From the NCBI RefSeq assembly GCF_900110555.1, contig NZ_FOEE01000005.1, forward strand, positions 1-64,000: a stretch of 64,000 bases of DNA, written 5' to 3'. The notes beneath the pieces were generated by a model. It made no database searches and was not told the DNA's origin. It worked only from the letters and a program-made list of their open reading frames with translations. The DNA comes from Trujillonella endophytica. Its GTDB lineage: Bacteria; Actinomycetota; Actinomycetes; Mycobacteriales; Geodermatophilaceae. Position numbers and translations under genes: made by a program. This document shows, in pieces, positions 52,125 to 62,822 of the stretch (positions are counted from its first letter, which is position 1; each line of letters starts with the position of its first letter).

Positions 52125-52717
52125 GGGTTCCTCCGGGTCGGGCGGGGCGGAGCAGGATCGGGCGCGGCGGGGGCGGATGTGGCGGGCGCGGGCGCGGGCC
52201 TCAGGGCGGCGGCGATGTCGTCGGCCCAGGACTCGATGGCGGCCCAGTCGCGGTGGTCGCCGGCGCGCTGGCGGGCCAGCCGGTAGAACAGCCGGCCCCA
52301 CAGGGGGACGCCGTCCATGCGGACGACGCCCCCGAAGGCCCGGTGCTCCCGGGGCCGGAGGTCCCGGGGGAGCCCCTGCGCGATGCGGGCGACCTCCTGG
52401 CGCGCCAGCCACCTCCGCACCCGGCCGGACGGGTCGATGCCGGCCACGCTGAACAGCCAGACCGGGCGCTCGCCCAGCACCGGGGCGAGCAGCTGCAGCA
52501 GCTCGCGGGCCGGAGGCAGCCAGGCCATGTCGTGCACGGCGCTGCCGACCACGAAGGCGTCGAACCGGTCGAGGTCGGCGGCCGGCGCCGGCCCCGCCGG
52601 GCGGACCTCCACCTCGAGCGAGGCCCGGAGCCGGGCCGCGATGCGCTCGGCGACCTCCGCCGTCGAGCCGCCGGCGCTGGCGGAGGCGACGAGGACGCGC
52701 CTCCCGGGGTTCGCCAT
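52118..52717 (-). CDS. Flavodoxin-domain protein
   Basis: This is a 199-residue flavodoxin-fold protein: [20 protein letters not shown] is the FMN phosphate loop, and [20 protein letters not shown] and [10 protein letters not shown] follow. It resembles the one at 55691-56245 and protoporphyrinogen-oxidase-like (HemG-type) flavodoxins found in dormancy regulons. The C-terminus is Pro/Ala-rich. ATG at 52717. It heads the operon to ackA, divergent from devR. Confidence 0.85.
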   Translation of the reverse strand: MANPGRRVLVASASAGGSTAEVAERIAARLRASLEVEVRPAGPAPAADLDRFDAFVVGSAVHDMAWLPPARELLQLLAPVLGERPVWLFSVAGIDPSGRVRRWLARQEVARIAQGLPRDLRPREHRAFGGVVRMDGVPLWGRLFYRLARQRAGDHRDWAAIESWADDIAAALRPAPAPATSAPAAPDPAPPRPTRRNPC

Positions 52718-52808
52718 GCGCCCACCGTGGCGGCGCGGGAGCCCGACCGCGAGGGGCGGAGGCCACGCGCCGCGGAGACGGAGGTCGCCCGCGCACGACA
52801 TCGGGCAC

Positions 52809-52821
52809 GGGACCTTCGACC
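52809..52821. promoter_or_regulatory. DevR/DosR-like box between the flavodoxin operon and devR
   Basis: GGGACCTTCGACC lies 92 bases before the flavodoxin start and 99 bases before the devR GTG. It can serve either or both divergent genes, as expected for an autoregulated system. A TAGCCT element (52847-52852) lies between it and devR. Confidence 0.45.
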
Positions 52822-52919
52822 GCACGCCGGCGGGCACCGTGGCCCTAGCCTCGGGGAGCACACCGCCGGGGAACCCGGTGGTCGGACGGCCGCGCCGGCG
52901 GCCGGGAGGGAGTGCCTCG

Positions 52920-53609
52920 GTGCAGCCATCGCCCGACGGAGCCGGAGAGCCCATCCGGGTCTTCCTCCTGGACGACCACGAGATCGTCCGCCGGGGAGTC
53001 GCCGACCTGCTCCAGAGCGATCCGGGCCTGGCGGTGGTGGGCGAGGCCAAGACCGCGGCGGAGGCGGTCGCCCGCATCCCCGCGCTGCGGCCCGACGTCG
53101 CGATCCTGGACGTGCGCCTGCCCGACGGCGACGGGGTCTCGGTCTGCCGCGACGTGCGCTCGCTCCTGCCCGAGCTGCGGGTGATCATGCTGACGAGCTA
53201 CAGCGACGACGAGGCGCTGTTCGAGGCGATCATGGCCGGCGCGTCGGGGTACCTGCTGAAGCAGATCCTCGGTCAGGACCTCGTCGCCGCCGTCCGGACC
53301 GTGGCCGCCGGCGGGTCGCTGCTCGACCCGACCGCCACCACCGCCGTCCTCGAGCGGATGCGCCGCTCCGCCGAGCCCACCGGCCCGCTGGCCAAGCTGA
53401 GCGAGCAGGAGCGCACCGTCCTGCAGCTCATCGGGGAGGGGCTGACCAACCGGCAGATCGGCGAGCGCATGTTCCTGGCTGAGAAGACCGTCAAGAACTA
53501 CGTGTCGCACCTGCTGGCGAAGCTGGGGCTGGAGCGCCGCACGCAGGCGGCGGTGCTGGCCACCGAGCTGCGCGGCTCCGGCTCCGGCTCCGCGCCGCCC
53601 CTGCGCTGA
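52920..53609 (+). CDS. devR: DevR/DosR-like NarL-family response regulator
   Basis: This is a 229-residue response regulator. The receiver has LLDDHE, the phospho-acceptor Asp64 in [12 protein letters not shown] and the lysine in YLLKQILG. The LuxR-type HTH reads [20 protein letters not shown] and then [20 protein letters not shown], with [13 protein letters not shown] at the end. That C-terminal stretch is almost the same as mycobacterial DevR, including the DNA-contact Lys-Thr-Val-Lys-Asn. Together with the kinase gene that follows convergently, it is a clear DevR. GTG at 52920 gives about ten extra N-terminal residues. Confidence 0.92.
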   Translation: MQPSPDGAGEPIRVFLLDDHEIVRRGVADLLQSDPGLAVVGEAKTAAEAVARIPALRPDVAILDVRLPDGDGVSVCRDVRSLLPELRVIMLTSYSDDEALFEAIMAGASGYLLKQILGQDLVAAVRTVAAGGSLLDPTATTAVLERMRRSAEPTGPLAKLSEQERTVLQLIGEGLTNRQIGERMFLAEKTVKNYVSHLLAKLGLERRTQAAVLATELRGSGSGSAPPLR

Positions 53610-53616
53610 CCGCGCG

Positions 53617-56241
<2,625 letters not shown>

Positions 56242-56245
<4 letters not shown>

Positions 56246-56877
56246 CGGCCACCTGCCGTGCGCGGGGGCAGGATGTCGACGGCGACGACGCCCCCCACGG
56301 TGCGGGCCAGCGCCGACAGGGCCCGCTCCTCGGTGCCCGGCGGGTCCTGCGACTCCCCGCGGGCGCGCCGCACGGTCGCGACGCCCTCGGCGACCGCGAC
56401 GTCCCAGGCGCCCACCTCCCCTGTGTAGCGCTCCACGAGGTCGGTCAGGTCGGCCCGGATCGCGTCGTCGGTGCGGACGAGGGCCTTCAGCAGGTCGCGG
56501 CGGCTGACGATGCCGACCAGCTGCTCGCCGTCCACCACCGGCACGCTGCGCAGCCGCTCCTCGACGAGCAGGCCGGCCACGTCGGACACGTCGGCGGTCG
56601 GGTCCACGGTGCGGACGCCGTCGGTCATCACCCCGCGCACCAGCAGCGGCAGCACCCGGTCCTCCTCGGTCTCCCGGCGCAGGTGCAGCCGGGGATCGCG
56701 CGGCACCCGGTCGCGCAGGACGTCGGCCTCGGCCACGATGCCGACCAGCCGGCTCTCGTCGTCCACCACCGGCAGCGCCGCGAACCCGTGCTCGGCCAGC
56801 ACCTCCCCGGCGTACTTGACCGAGGTCTCCGGCCCCACCGTGACGACCTGGCGGGTCATGACGTCCCTCACCTGCAC
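56242..56877 (-). CDS. Protein with two CBS domains and a BON domain
   Basis: This 211-residue protein has CBS 1 (VRDVMTRQVVTVGPETSV, ALPVVDDESRLVGIVAEADV), CBS 2 (VRGVMTDGVRTVDPTADV, SVPVVDGEQLVGIVSRRDLL) and a C-terminal BON domain (about 140-205). CBS pairs bind adenine nucleotides; related Hrp1 (Rv2626c) is strongly induced by DevR. GTG at 56877 follows GAGGAGGAACCC. It heads a three-gene coupled operon. Confidence 0.9.
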
Positions 56878-56959
56878 GGGTTCCTCCTCGGCTCGGGTCC
56901 CGGATCGACGCTAGGCAGCCGCCGCACCGGCCCCCAGGGTCGCCGGACAGGCGCGCGGA

Positions 56960-56994
56960 TGACCCTGGTCCCTGCGGCTGGGGACGTCCGGCCC
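56960..56994. promoter_or_regulatory. Paired DevR/DosR-like boxes before the CBS operon
   Basis: AGGGACCAGGGTCA (complement of 56960-56973) and GGGACGTCCGGCCC (56981-56994) lie 83-117 bases before the CBS gene start. The pair is in the gap between the CBS gene and the SRPBCC gene stop. Confidence 0.45.
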
Positions 56995-57011
56995 GTCGAC
57001 CCGGCTGCCGG

Positions 57012-57686
57012 TCACCGGGCGCCGGGTGCCGTCGCGGCGGGGACGGGGTCCGGGGCGGCGGCGCGCCGCTCGGCGCGCTCGGCGATGCCGCGCAGCATCC
57101 GGCGGGTCATGACGAGCGTGACCGGCTCCATCGCCCGGGTCGCCACGCGGAGCCCGAGGCCGGGCGGGCGCTGGGTGACCGATCGGGACAGCAGCCGGCA
57201 CCGGCCGCGGCCGTGCGGGCGGAGGTGGAAGGACCAGACGGAGTTCCACGGGTGCTCCGGGGGTGCCTGGCGCAGCACGAGCGCCCGGCCGGGGAGCACC
57301 TGCGCCACCGGGAAGGAGTAGCCGGCGGGCATCGGCCCGTAGCCCTCGGGCACCACGACGACGCGGTCGCCGGCGGCCAGGTGCTGCCATTCCTCGCGGA
57401 TCGCGTCGGTGGAGTGGATGTCCAGGCCGAGGAGGTTCTCCAGCCGGTCGTAGCTGTACATGCCGCCGCGGCCGTGGCCGATCTGCACCAGCCACGGCCA
57501 CACGGCCTCGGCGGGCGCCTCGACGGTCACGGCGAGGGTGGTCCGCTCGGTCGGGCCGGGGACGAGCTCGTCGCCGGGCAGGACCGCGGCCGCCTCGCCG
57601 TGGGTCGCGCCCCAGTCCCGGGTGGCGTGCAGGAGCTGCGTGGTCAGCGCGGCCGCGCCGGTCGCGGTCGCGAGCGCGCCGATCAT
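57012..57686 (-). CDS. SRPBCC (polyketide-cyclase-like) protein
   Basis: This is a 224-residue START-fold protein. A short hydrophobic N-terminus ([20 protein letters not shown]) is followed by [20 protein letters not shown], the block [19 protein letters not shown] and [18 protein letters not shown]. Proteins of this pattern often sit beside universal stress proteins. The N-terminal stretch could be a single membrane anchor. It is divergent from the universal stress gene. Confidence 0.82.
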   Translation of the reverse strand: MIGALATATGAAALTTQLLHATRDWGATHGEAAAVLPGDELVPGPTERTTLAVTVEAPAEAVWPWLVQIGHGRGGMYSYDRLENLLGLDIHSTDAIREEWQHLAAGDRVVVVPEGYGPMPAGYSFPVAQVLPGRALVLRQAPPEHPWNSVWSFHLRPHGRGRCRLLSRSVTQRPPGLGLRVATRAMEPVTLVMTRRMLRGIAERAERRAAAPDPVPAATAPGAR

Positions 57687-57801
57687 CGGGCGGCCCCGGC
57701 GGTGCGCGGCCGGCCGAGGACGCCCGTGGCGGCCCGCTCGGACGTGGACGTGGTCACTCCGGCGACGCTAGGTCCGGTTCGCGGGCCGAGGGCCGGTCCG
57801 A

Positions 57802-57850
57802 GGGCCCTGGTCCGGAAGGACGAAGGGCCCCACTCCCGGGGACGTCGGCC
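57802..57850. promoter_or_regulatory. Cluster of DevR/DosR-like boxes between the SRPBCC and universal stress genes
   Basis: Three candidates occur: GGGCCCTGGTCCG (57802-57814), AGGACGAAGGGCCC (57817-57830; GGGCCCTTCGTCCT on the complement) and GGGACGTCGGCC (57839-57850). They lie 76-124 bases before the universal stress gene and 116 or more before the SRPBCC gene. Confidence 0.5.
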
Positions 57851-57925
57851 TGCGGCCCGGCGGGCGGCCGCGCCGGAGGGTGGGCCCGAGCCCGGCGCGC
57901 GCCGGGCAGGGAGTCGAGGACGACG

Positions 57926-58906
57926 GTGGCGACGCAGGAGACACCCCCGGCCGGCAACGGGCACGGTGGGACGGGGGGCCCGCGGTGGGTCGTGGGCGTG
58001 GACGGGTCACCCGGCGCCCGCGCGGCCCTGGTGTGGGCGCTCGCCGCCGCGGGGCAGGCCGGCGCCTCGCTGGAGCTGGTGAGCTCCTACCCGGTGGACT
58101 TCTACTGGACCGACCCCTACCTGGCCGACACCGGCCGCCTGGACGACGTCCGGCGGGACACGGCGGACCTGGTCGCGGCGGCGCTGGCCGAGGCCCGCCA
58201 GGACCCGGCGGTCGCCGCGGTCCCCGGCGCCGCCGAGGTCGCCGCCGAGGTCGTCGTCGGCGGCGGGGCCGCGGCGGAGCACCTCGTCGCGCAGGCGGAG
58301 GGGGCCCAGCTGCTCGTCGTCGGCAGCCGCGGCCGGGGCGGGTTGCGCAGCACCCTGCTCGGCTCGGTGGCGCTGCACTGCGTCGCGCACGCGCCGTGCC
58401 CGGTCGTGGTCGTGCACCCCGGTGCCGTCCAGCCGCCGCCCCGCGTCGTCGTCGGCCTCGACGACTCGGCGATGTCCCGGGCCGCGCTGGCGCGGGCGGC
58501 CGGGGAGGCGCGCCGGCTGGGCGCCCGGCTCGAGGTGGTCGCGGCGCTGCAGCCGATCGCCTACTGGAGCGAGGTGCACGCGGTGGCGCTGCCCCCGACG
58601 GCCGAGGCCCGCGCGCAGGTCCAGCAGAGCGCCGAGCAGGTCGTCGCCGAGGTGCTCGGCCCCGACGTGCCCGTGCGGCTGCTCGTGGAGGAGGGGTCGC
58701 CGGCGGAGGTGCTGACCCGCATCGCCGACGGCGCCGCGCTCCTGGTGGTCGGCAGCCACAGCCGCAGCCGCCTCGCGGGGATGCTGCTCGGCTCGGTGGC
58801 GCTGCACTGCGCCGTCCATGCGCCGTGCCCGGTCATGGTCGTGCACGCCGAGCGGGCGCCGGGTGCGGGCAGGCCGGCGTCGGCGGCCGCCGCGGCCGCG
58901 CGCTGA
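57926..58906 (+). CDS. Tandem universal stress protein
   Basis: This is a 326-residue protein with two Usp domains. Each has the ATP-binding G-2x-G-9x-G(S) signature: VVGSRGRGGLRSTLLGS near 131-147 and VVGSHSRSRLAGMLLGS near 275-291, both followed by HCxxHAPCPVxVVH. Each starts with VVGVDGSPGAR or VVGLDDSAMSR. Dimer-like two-domain Usps are DevR-regulon hallmarks and bind ATP during growth arrest. GTG at 57926 follows GAGGACGACG. Confidence 0.92.
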   Translation: MATQETPPAGNGHGGTGGPRWVVGVDGSPGARAALVWALAAAGQAGASLELVSSYPVDFYWTDPYLADTGRLDDVRRDTADLVAAALAEARQDPAVAAVPGAAEVAAEVVVGGGAAAEHLVAQAEGAQLLVVGSRGRGGLRSTLLGSVALHCVAHAPCPVVVVHPGAVQPPPRVVVGLDDSAMSRAALARAAGEARRLGARLEVVAALQPIAYWSEVHAVALPPTAEARAQVQQSAEQVVAEVLGPDVPVRLLVEEGSPAEVLTRIADGAALLVVGSHSRSRLAGMLLGSVALHCAVHAPCPVMVVHAERAPGAGRPASAAAAAAR

Positions 58907-58948
58907 CGCACCGGCCCCGTGGGGACGGTCGGAGGAGGGGAGGACGGC

Positions 58949-60727
58949 GTGACCGAATACCGCAAGCCCTATCCCGTGCGGGTCGACGCGTCGCTGGACG
59001 AGTCCCTGTCGCGGTGGCTGTGGCTGGTGAAGTGGCTGCTGCTGATCCCGCACTACGTCGTGCTGACCTTCCTGTGGCTGGGCTTCGCGGTGGTCGGCGT
59101 GATCGCGTTCTTCGCCATCCTGATCACCGCCCGGTACCCGCGGGCGCTGTTCGACTACAACGTCGGGGTGCTGCGCTGGACGTGGCGGGTGCACCACTAC
59201 GGCTACGGCGCGCTGGGCACCGACCGCTATCCGCCGTTCACCCTCGCCGAGGTGCCCGGCCACCCCGCGCACCTGTCCGTGCCCTATCCGGAGCGGCTCT
59301 CCCGCGGCCTGGTGCTGGTCAAGTGGTGGCTGCTGGCGCTGCCGCACTACGTGGTGCTCGCCGTGCTGGTCGGCGGCGGGATCTGGCTGGGCGCCGGGTC
59401 CGACGGCGTGTGGGACGACGGCTGGGGCTTCGGCGGCCTGGTGGCGCTGCTGGTGTTCGTGGCCGGGGTGGTGCTGCTGTTCACGGGCAGCTACCCGCGC
59501 CCGATCTACGACTTCGTGATCGGCATGGACCGCTGGGCCCTGCGCGTCGCGGCCTACGTCTCGCTGATGACCGACGTCTACCCGCCGTTCCGGATGGACA
59601 TGGGCGGCACCGACCCCGGCTCGCTGCCCGCAGGTCCCGACCCGGCCGGCCCGGCGGGGGGCGGCGCCGCGCAGCCCGCCGGCTACCCCGCCGTCGCACC
59701 CGCGGCGGGCCCGGCGGGGAGCGCCGGGGCGACGGCGGCGGGATCGCCGCAGTACCCGGTGCCGCCGCAGGCGCTGCAGCCGTCGTCGTCGGCGAGCAGC
59801 TGGCCGGCCGGGCGGGTGGTCACGCTGGTGATCGGCGCGCTGCTGCTGGTGACCGCGACGGGGGTCCTCGGCGCCGGCGGCACCCTCCTGTGGGCGGACC
59901 AGACCCAGCGCGAGGACGGCCGGCTCGTCTCGCCCGACGCCGACCTCGACTCCGAGCGGTACGCCGTCGCCACCGACGACCTGCTCCTCGAGGGCGACGG
60001 CCTGGACTGGGTCGTCGACGAGCTCCTCGGCACGGCCCGGCTCGAGGTCACCCCGGCCGACGACGGCGACGAGCTGTTCGTCGGGCTCGGGCGGACCGCG
60101 GAGGTCGCCCGGTACCTCGACGGCGTGGGGCGCAGCGAGCTCGACGACCTGGTCATCCGGCGGGACGGCGAGGACGAGGTGCTCCGCGGCCTGACCGACG
60201 TCCCGGGTGGGGCGCCGGCGACCCCGCCCGCGGAGGCCGACGTGTGGACCGTCTCCGCGTCCGGCAGCGGCACCCAGGTGCTGGACTGGCGCCCGACCGA
60301 GGGCGACTGGACGGTCGTGGTGATGCGCGCCGACGGCGGGGCCGGGATCCGGGCCGAGGTGCGTGCGGGCGCGGAGCTGCCGGGGCTGACCTGGTTCTCC
60401 GTGGCGCTGCTGGGCGTCGGTCTCGTGCTCGGGCTGGCCGGCGGCCTCCTGGTCGGACTGGCCGTGCACCGGGCGCGGTCGCTGCCGCCGCCGGCCGGGT
60501 GGGCCTCCGGTTCGGCGCCCCCGCCGCCGCTGCCGGCCGGCGCAGCGCCTCCGCCGCCGCCACCGTCGGCGGGACCGCCAGCAGCACCCGGATCCCCGTC
60601 GGCGGGACCCCCAGCAGCAGCCGGATCCCCGTCGGCACCGGCACCCGGATCGCCGGCGGTCGGTCCGGGATCCGGGGGCGGCGCGGACAGCCCGGCCTAC
60701 TCCGGCCGGACCGGCCCCGACACCTGA
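58949..60727 (+). CDS. DUF4389 membrane protein with Pro-rich tail
   Basis: This is a 592-residue membrane protein. DUF4389 repeats twice (WLVKWLLLIPHYVVLTFLWL and LVKWWLLALPHYVVLAVLVG), each followed by FxxLITARYPRALFDYN- or YPRPIYDFVIGMDRW-type blocks. There are four transmembrane helices in that part, then a Gly/Pro linker (about 210-285) and a further two-helix module with an extracellular beta region. The C-terminal about 85 residues are Pro/Ala/Gly repeats. GTG at 58949 follows GGAGGGGAGGACGGC. Function is unknown. Confidence 0.85.
   Translation: MTEYRKPYPVRVDASLDESLSRWLWLVKWLLLIPHYVVLTFLWLGFAVVGVIAFFAILITARYPRALFDYNVGVLRWTWRVHHYGYGALGTDRYPPFTLAEVPGHPAHLSVPYPERLSRGLVLVKWWLLALPHYVVLAVLVGGGIWLGAGSDGVWDDGWGFGGLVALLVFVAGVVLLFTGSYPRPIYDFVIGMDRWALRVAAYVSLMTDVYPPFRMDMGGTDPGSLPAGPDPAGPAGGGAAQPAGYPAVAPAAGPAGSAGATAAGSPQYPVPPQALQPSSSASSWPAGRVVTLVIGALLLVTATGVLGAGGTLLWADQTQREDGRLVSPDADLDSERYAVATDDLLLEGDGLDWVVDELLGTARLEVTPADDGDELFVGLGRTAEVARYLDGVGRSELDDLVIRRDGEDEVLRGLTDVPGGAPATPPAEADVWTVSASGSGTQVLDWRPTEGDWTVVVMRADGGAGIRAEVRAGAELPGLTWFSVALLGVGLVLGLAGGLLVGLAVHRARSLPPPAGWASGSAPPPPLPAGAAPPPPPPSAGPPAAPGSPSAGPPAAAGSPSAPAPGSPAVGPGSGGGADSPAYSGRTGPDT
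60565..60630 (+). repeat. Two and a half copies of a 33-base coding repeat
   Basis: Units at 60565-60597 and 60598-60630 differ at a few bases, and a partial third follows. They encode an SAGPPAAPGSP-like unit near the C-terminus of the DUF4389 protein. The tail probably expanded by slippage. Confidence 0.7.
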
Positions 60728-61002
60728 CGCGCGCGCCCGCCGTGACCTATCAGAAACGGTGGCGGGTCGTCGTGGGGGTCCGCGCCGGGCTCGGGTAGTC
60801 GGCCGGGGCGGGTGGCGAGAACCCGGGGTGTGGTGAGGGGCAGGTCGGGTGGATCGCCGGTGCCGGGGGATCGGCTGCGCGCCGAAGCGGCGTGCCGGAC
60901 TCGGGGCGGCCGGCTGGTCCGGGTGATGCCGGTCGGGGTGGTGACGGTGAGGGTGCCGGCGGGGGTCATGGCGTAGGTCCAGCCGCGCATGTGCGTCTTC
61001 TT
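60697..61002 (-). pseudogene. C-terminal remnant of a DUF222/HNH endonuclease gene
   Basis: The complement reads KTHMRGWTYAMTPAGTLTVT, then TPTGITRTSRPP and a DDPPPF ending. This is the usual tail of actinobacterial DUF222/13E12-type HNH endonucleases, with KTHxxGW after the HNH zinc part. Right after DPPPF a single-base shift would give an immediate TGATAG stop; in the present frame it runs on to 60697. Everything N-terminal to KTH is missing, replaced by the recombinase fragment. So the gene was cut, probably by insertion of the element. Confidence 0.6.
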
Positions 61003-61402
61003 GGACAGCCCGGCCGTGGCTGACGCCATTGCCGGGCGTGGCAGCGTCGACGCCGAGGCGTCAGCGATGGCTGCGGAGTTGGCGGAAGAGCGGGAGACGC
61101 TGGACTATCTCGCCGAGCAGTTCGGGACCCGACGTATCGACCGGCGGCAGTGGGAGATGGCGCGCGTCCCCGTCGAGAGCCGTGTGCACAACATCGAACG
61201 CCGCCTGGCGCAGATCACCAGAACCGACGCCCTCACCGGCCTGGGCAACGGGGACTCGCTTCGCCGCAACTGGTCGGACCTCAACCTCGACCGGCAGGCG
61301 GCGATCCTCCGCACCCTCGTCGCCTCGATCACCATCGCTCCCGGCACCCGAGGAGCCCAAGCCCTCGACCCTGACCGCGTGCAGGTGTCCTGGCGGCTGT
61401 GA
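60977..61402 (+). pseudogene. Large serine recombinase, C-terminal fragment
   Basis: This holds about 137 residues in frame, starting after a stop at 60974-60976. It covers the coiled-coil and C-terminal end of a large serine recombinase: LDSPAVADAIAGRG, a long helix ELAEERETLDYLAEQF, then WSDLNLDRQAAILRTLV and the terminal DPDRVQVSWRL. The resolvase catalytic domain and zinc part are absent, so it cannot be active alone. It is convergent with the Rep gene set of the same element. Confidence 0.75.
60995..61008. other. Junction of HNH gene remnant and serine recombinase fragment (possible att scar)
   Basis: The HNH-type reading (complement, ends at K-K-T-H around 60991-61002) and the recombinase reading (plus, VFLDSPAVADAI from about 60995) meet within these bases. 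This is where an attachment site or a later deletion joint would lie. The partner end is not in the window. Confidence 0.4.
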
Positions 61403-61423
61403 AGCCTGCCGGCCGGCCACGCG

Positions 61424-61576
61424 CTAGGCCCTTCGGGCCTGCGCCCCTGACCGTTCCCCGGGCACCCGCAGCAGCACAGCGATTCGCGCGACGACAGCCG
61501 CATCCTCGACGTGCACCGGCACTCCCGACGCGGCGCAAGACTCCGCCACCCGCCGGGCCAACTCCGCCCGGTTCAC
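61424..61576 (-). CDS. Small protein coupled to Rep
   Basis: This 50-residue protein starts with GTG overlapping the Rep stop (GTGA). It reads NRAELARRVAESCAASGVPV and then HVEDAAVVARIAVLLRV, ending in a basic tail. Short proteins with this pattern sit after Rep genes in actinobacterial integrative elements. Function unknown. Confidence 0.6.
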   Translation of the reverse strand: MNRAELARRVAESCAASGVPVHVEDAAVVARIAVLLRVPGERSGAQARRA

Positions 61577-62322
61577 CGCCACATCGCCCACAGCGCAGGC
61601 GGCCCCTGCCAGGCCAGCGACTGGTCCGACGTCCACACCTCGTCCGGATCGCCGCCCATCGCCGTGACCGCCTGAGCCATGACGTCCTCGATCGTCCGCC
61701 CGCGCAGCCGAACCGTCTCCGGTTGGAAGCGCTGGGCCACCTCGTAGCGGTGCAGCCCCGGAATACGTCGGACGTCGAAGCCTTTGCGCATGTACTTCGA
61801 CAGGTAGCGGGCCGCGATGCGCGCTTCGTCACGAGCCAGACCGGCCGCCGTGGAGCCAGACGGTGCGGACAACCGCTTGATGTGGACGAACCCGTGACCC
61901 CAGGCCTGCTCGATTAGGCCCCGGGCGATGAACCGGCCGACTGCGAAGTGCACGTGCAGCCCGTGGTCGGTCTTGTGCCACTCCGGCACCCACAGGTACG
62001 CGACCGGCGTGCCGCCGAGCAGCTTGCGCAGCGAACGGAAGAACTCCGACACATCGCGCCGTAGGCGGCGAGGGTCGTGGCAGCCCGACCCCCGGTAGGT
62101 CAGCGTGCCCAGGCGGTTCAGGCGGTTGTGTGCGCAGTAACGGCGGACCTTGCGTGCCGCCCGCCGCGCGGCCTCCTCCTTGGAGCGCTCGGGATCCCCG
62201 CCACCGGGCGCCCGCTGCACCGGCACCGAGTAGCGAAACGACCCGCCGACTTCTCCGGCACCGGGGTAGAGCGTGACGAACCAGCCCGCCGGGCTAGACG
62301 GGGACAGCGGTGGGGTAAGCAA
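61573..62322 (-). CDS. HUH-type rolling-circle replication initiator (Rep)
   Basis: This is a 249-residue replication initiator. Motif 1 is LGTLTY (about 71-76), motif 2 the two metal-binding histidines His123 and His125 in HGLHVHF, and motif 3 YLSKYMRKG with candidate nicking Tyr173 or Tyr177. This order is that of HUH rolling-circle initiators of plasmids and integrative elements. The TTG at 62322 has GGAGG six bases upstream, which supports this start. Upstream noncoding DNA is rich in hairpins and could be its origin. Confidence 0.82.
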   Translation of the reverse strand: MLTPPLSPSSPAGWFVTLYPGAGEVGGSFRYSVPVQRAPGGGDPERSKEEAARRAARKVRRYCAHNRLNRLGTLTYRGSGCHDPRRLRRDVSEFFRSLRKLLGGTPVAYLWVPEWHKTDHGLHVHFAVGRFIARGLIEQAWGHGFVHIKRLSAPSGSTAAGLARDEARIAARYLSKYMRKGFDVRRIPGLHRYEVAQRFQPETVRLRGRTIEDVMAQAVTAMGGDPDEVWTSDQSLAWQGPPALWAMWR

Positions 62323-62822
62323 GAGGGCCTCCGGGGCAACCGATCAGCAAGTGATCGGCCCCGGCGGCTACGCCCTCGCGCTCGTCTACCGCTTCAGCAT
62401 CAGCGGCTTGCTGCCCACGCATCTTGTAGAGATGTGTCCGCGGGAATTGGGGCCCTACTCCGGTCGTGAGGGCGTGGGATACCCGACCGTTTATCCGCGA
62501 ACGCCGGGCAGCCTCACCAGCACTCCGGTCCGTGTCAAGCCAGGTGATCCCCGGAGGCGAGAAGAGCGAGGGCGTCGCCGCCCTCCCCGCAGGTGCAGTC
62601 TCCGGCCCGTCCGCCGCCGGTCAAGGGTCCGCTTCGCCGCTACGCGCCCTTGACCGACTCCCCCCGGACCTACATCGGCACCTATGGGGATGACGCCTCC
62701 GTGTGGTCCCCCCACGGAGGCGTCATCGGCGACGCGGAAGCAGGCGAGAGCGATTCCGAGTTACGTTGCTACTTCAAGTCAAGAGCCTGCCGCGCTTAGC
62801 GCGTCCGGCTCCTGGCGATTCG
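62323..62822. other. 500-base noncoding region upstream of Rep with several inverted repeats (candidate replication origin)
   Basis: I see no credible gene here. Perfect inverted repeats occur at 62340-62358 (CCGATCA-N5-TGATCGG), 62568-62585 (GAGGGCG-N4-CGCCCTC), 62618-62656 (CGGTCAAGGG-N19-CCCTTGACCG) and 62689-62727 (15-base arms, nine-base loop). The first lies just upstream of the Rep ribosome-binding site and may be an operator. A double- or single-strand origin is plausible by position next to Rep. A nick site cannot be recognised. Confidence 0.4.
62689..62727. terminator. Long perfect hairpin between Rep region and ATPase gene
   Basis: GATGACGCCTCCGTG at 62689-62703 and its complement at 62713-62727 form a 15-base stem with a nine-base loop. 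It lies 96 bases downstream of the complement-strand ATPase stop. It may be that gene's terminator or an origin hairpin. Confidence 0.45.

Noticed and set aside
61399-61917. Plus-strand frame opposite Rep and the small coupled gene
   Set aside because: No start signal, Pro/Arg-rich, and it lies wholly antisense to the Rep gene, whose motifs are convincing.
62466-62799. Several short frames in the region between Rep and the ATPase gene
   Set aside because: They lack ribosome-binding sites and recognisable composition, and they run through the hairpins.
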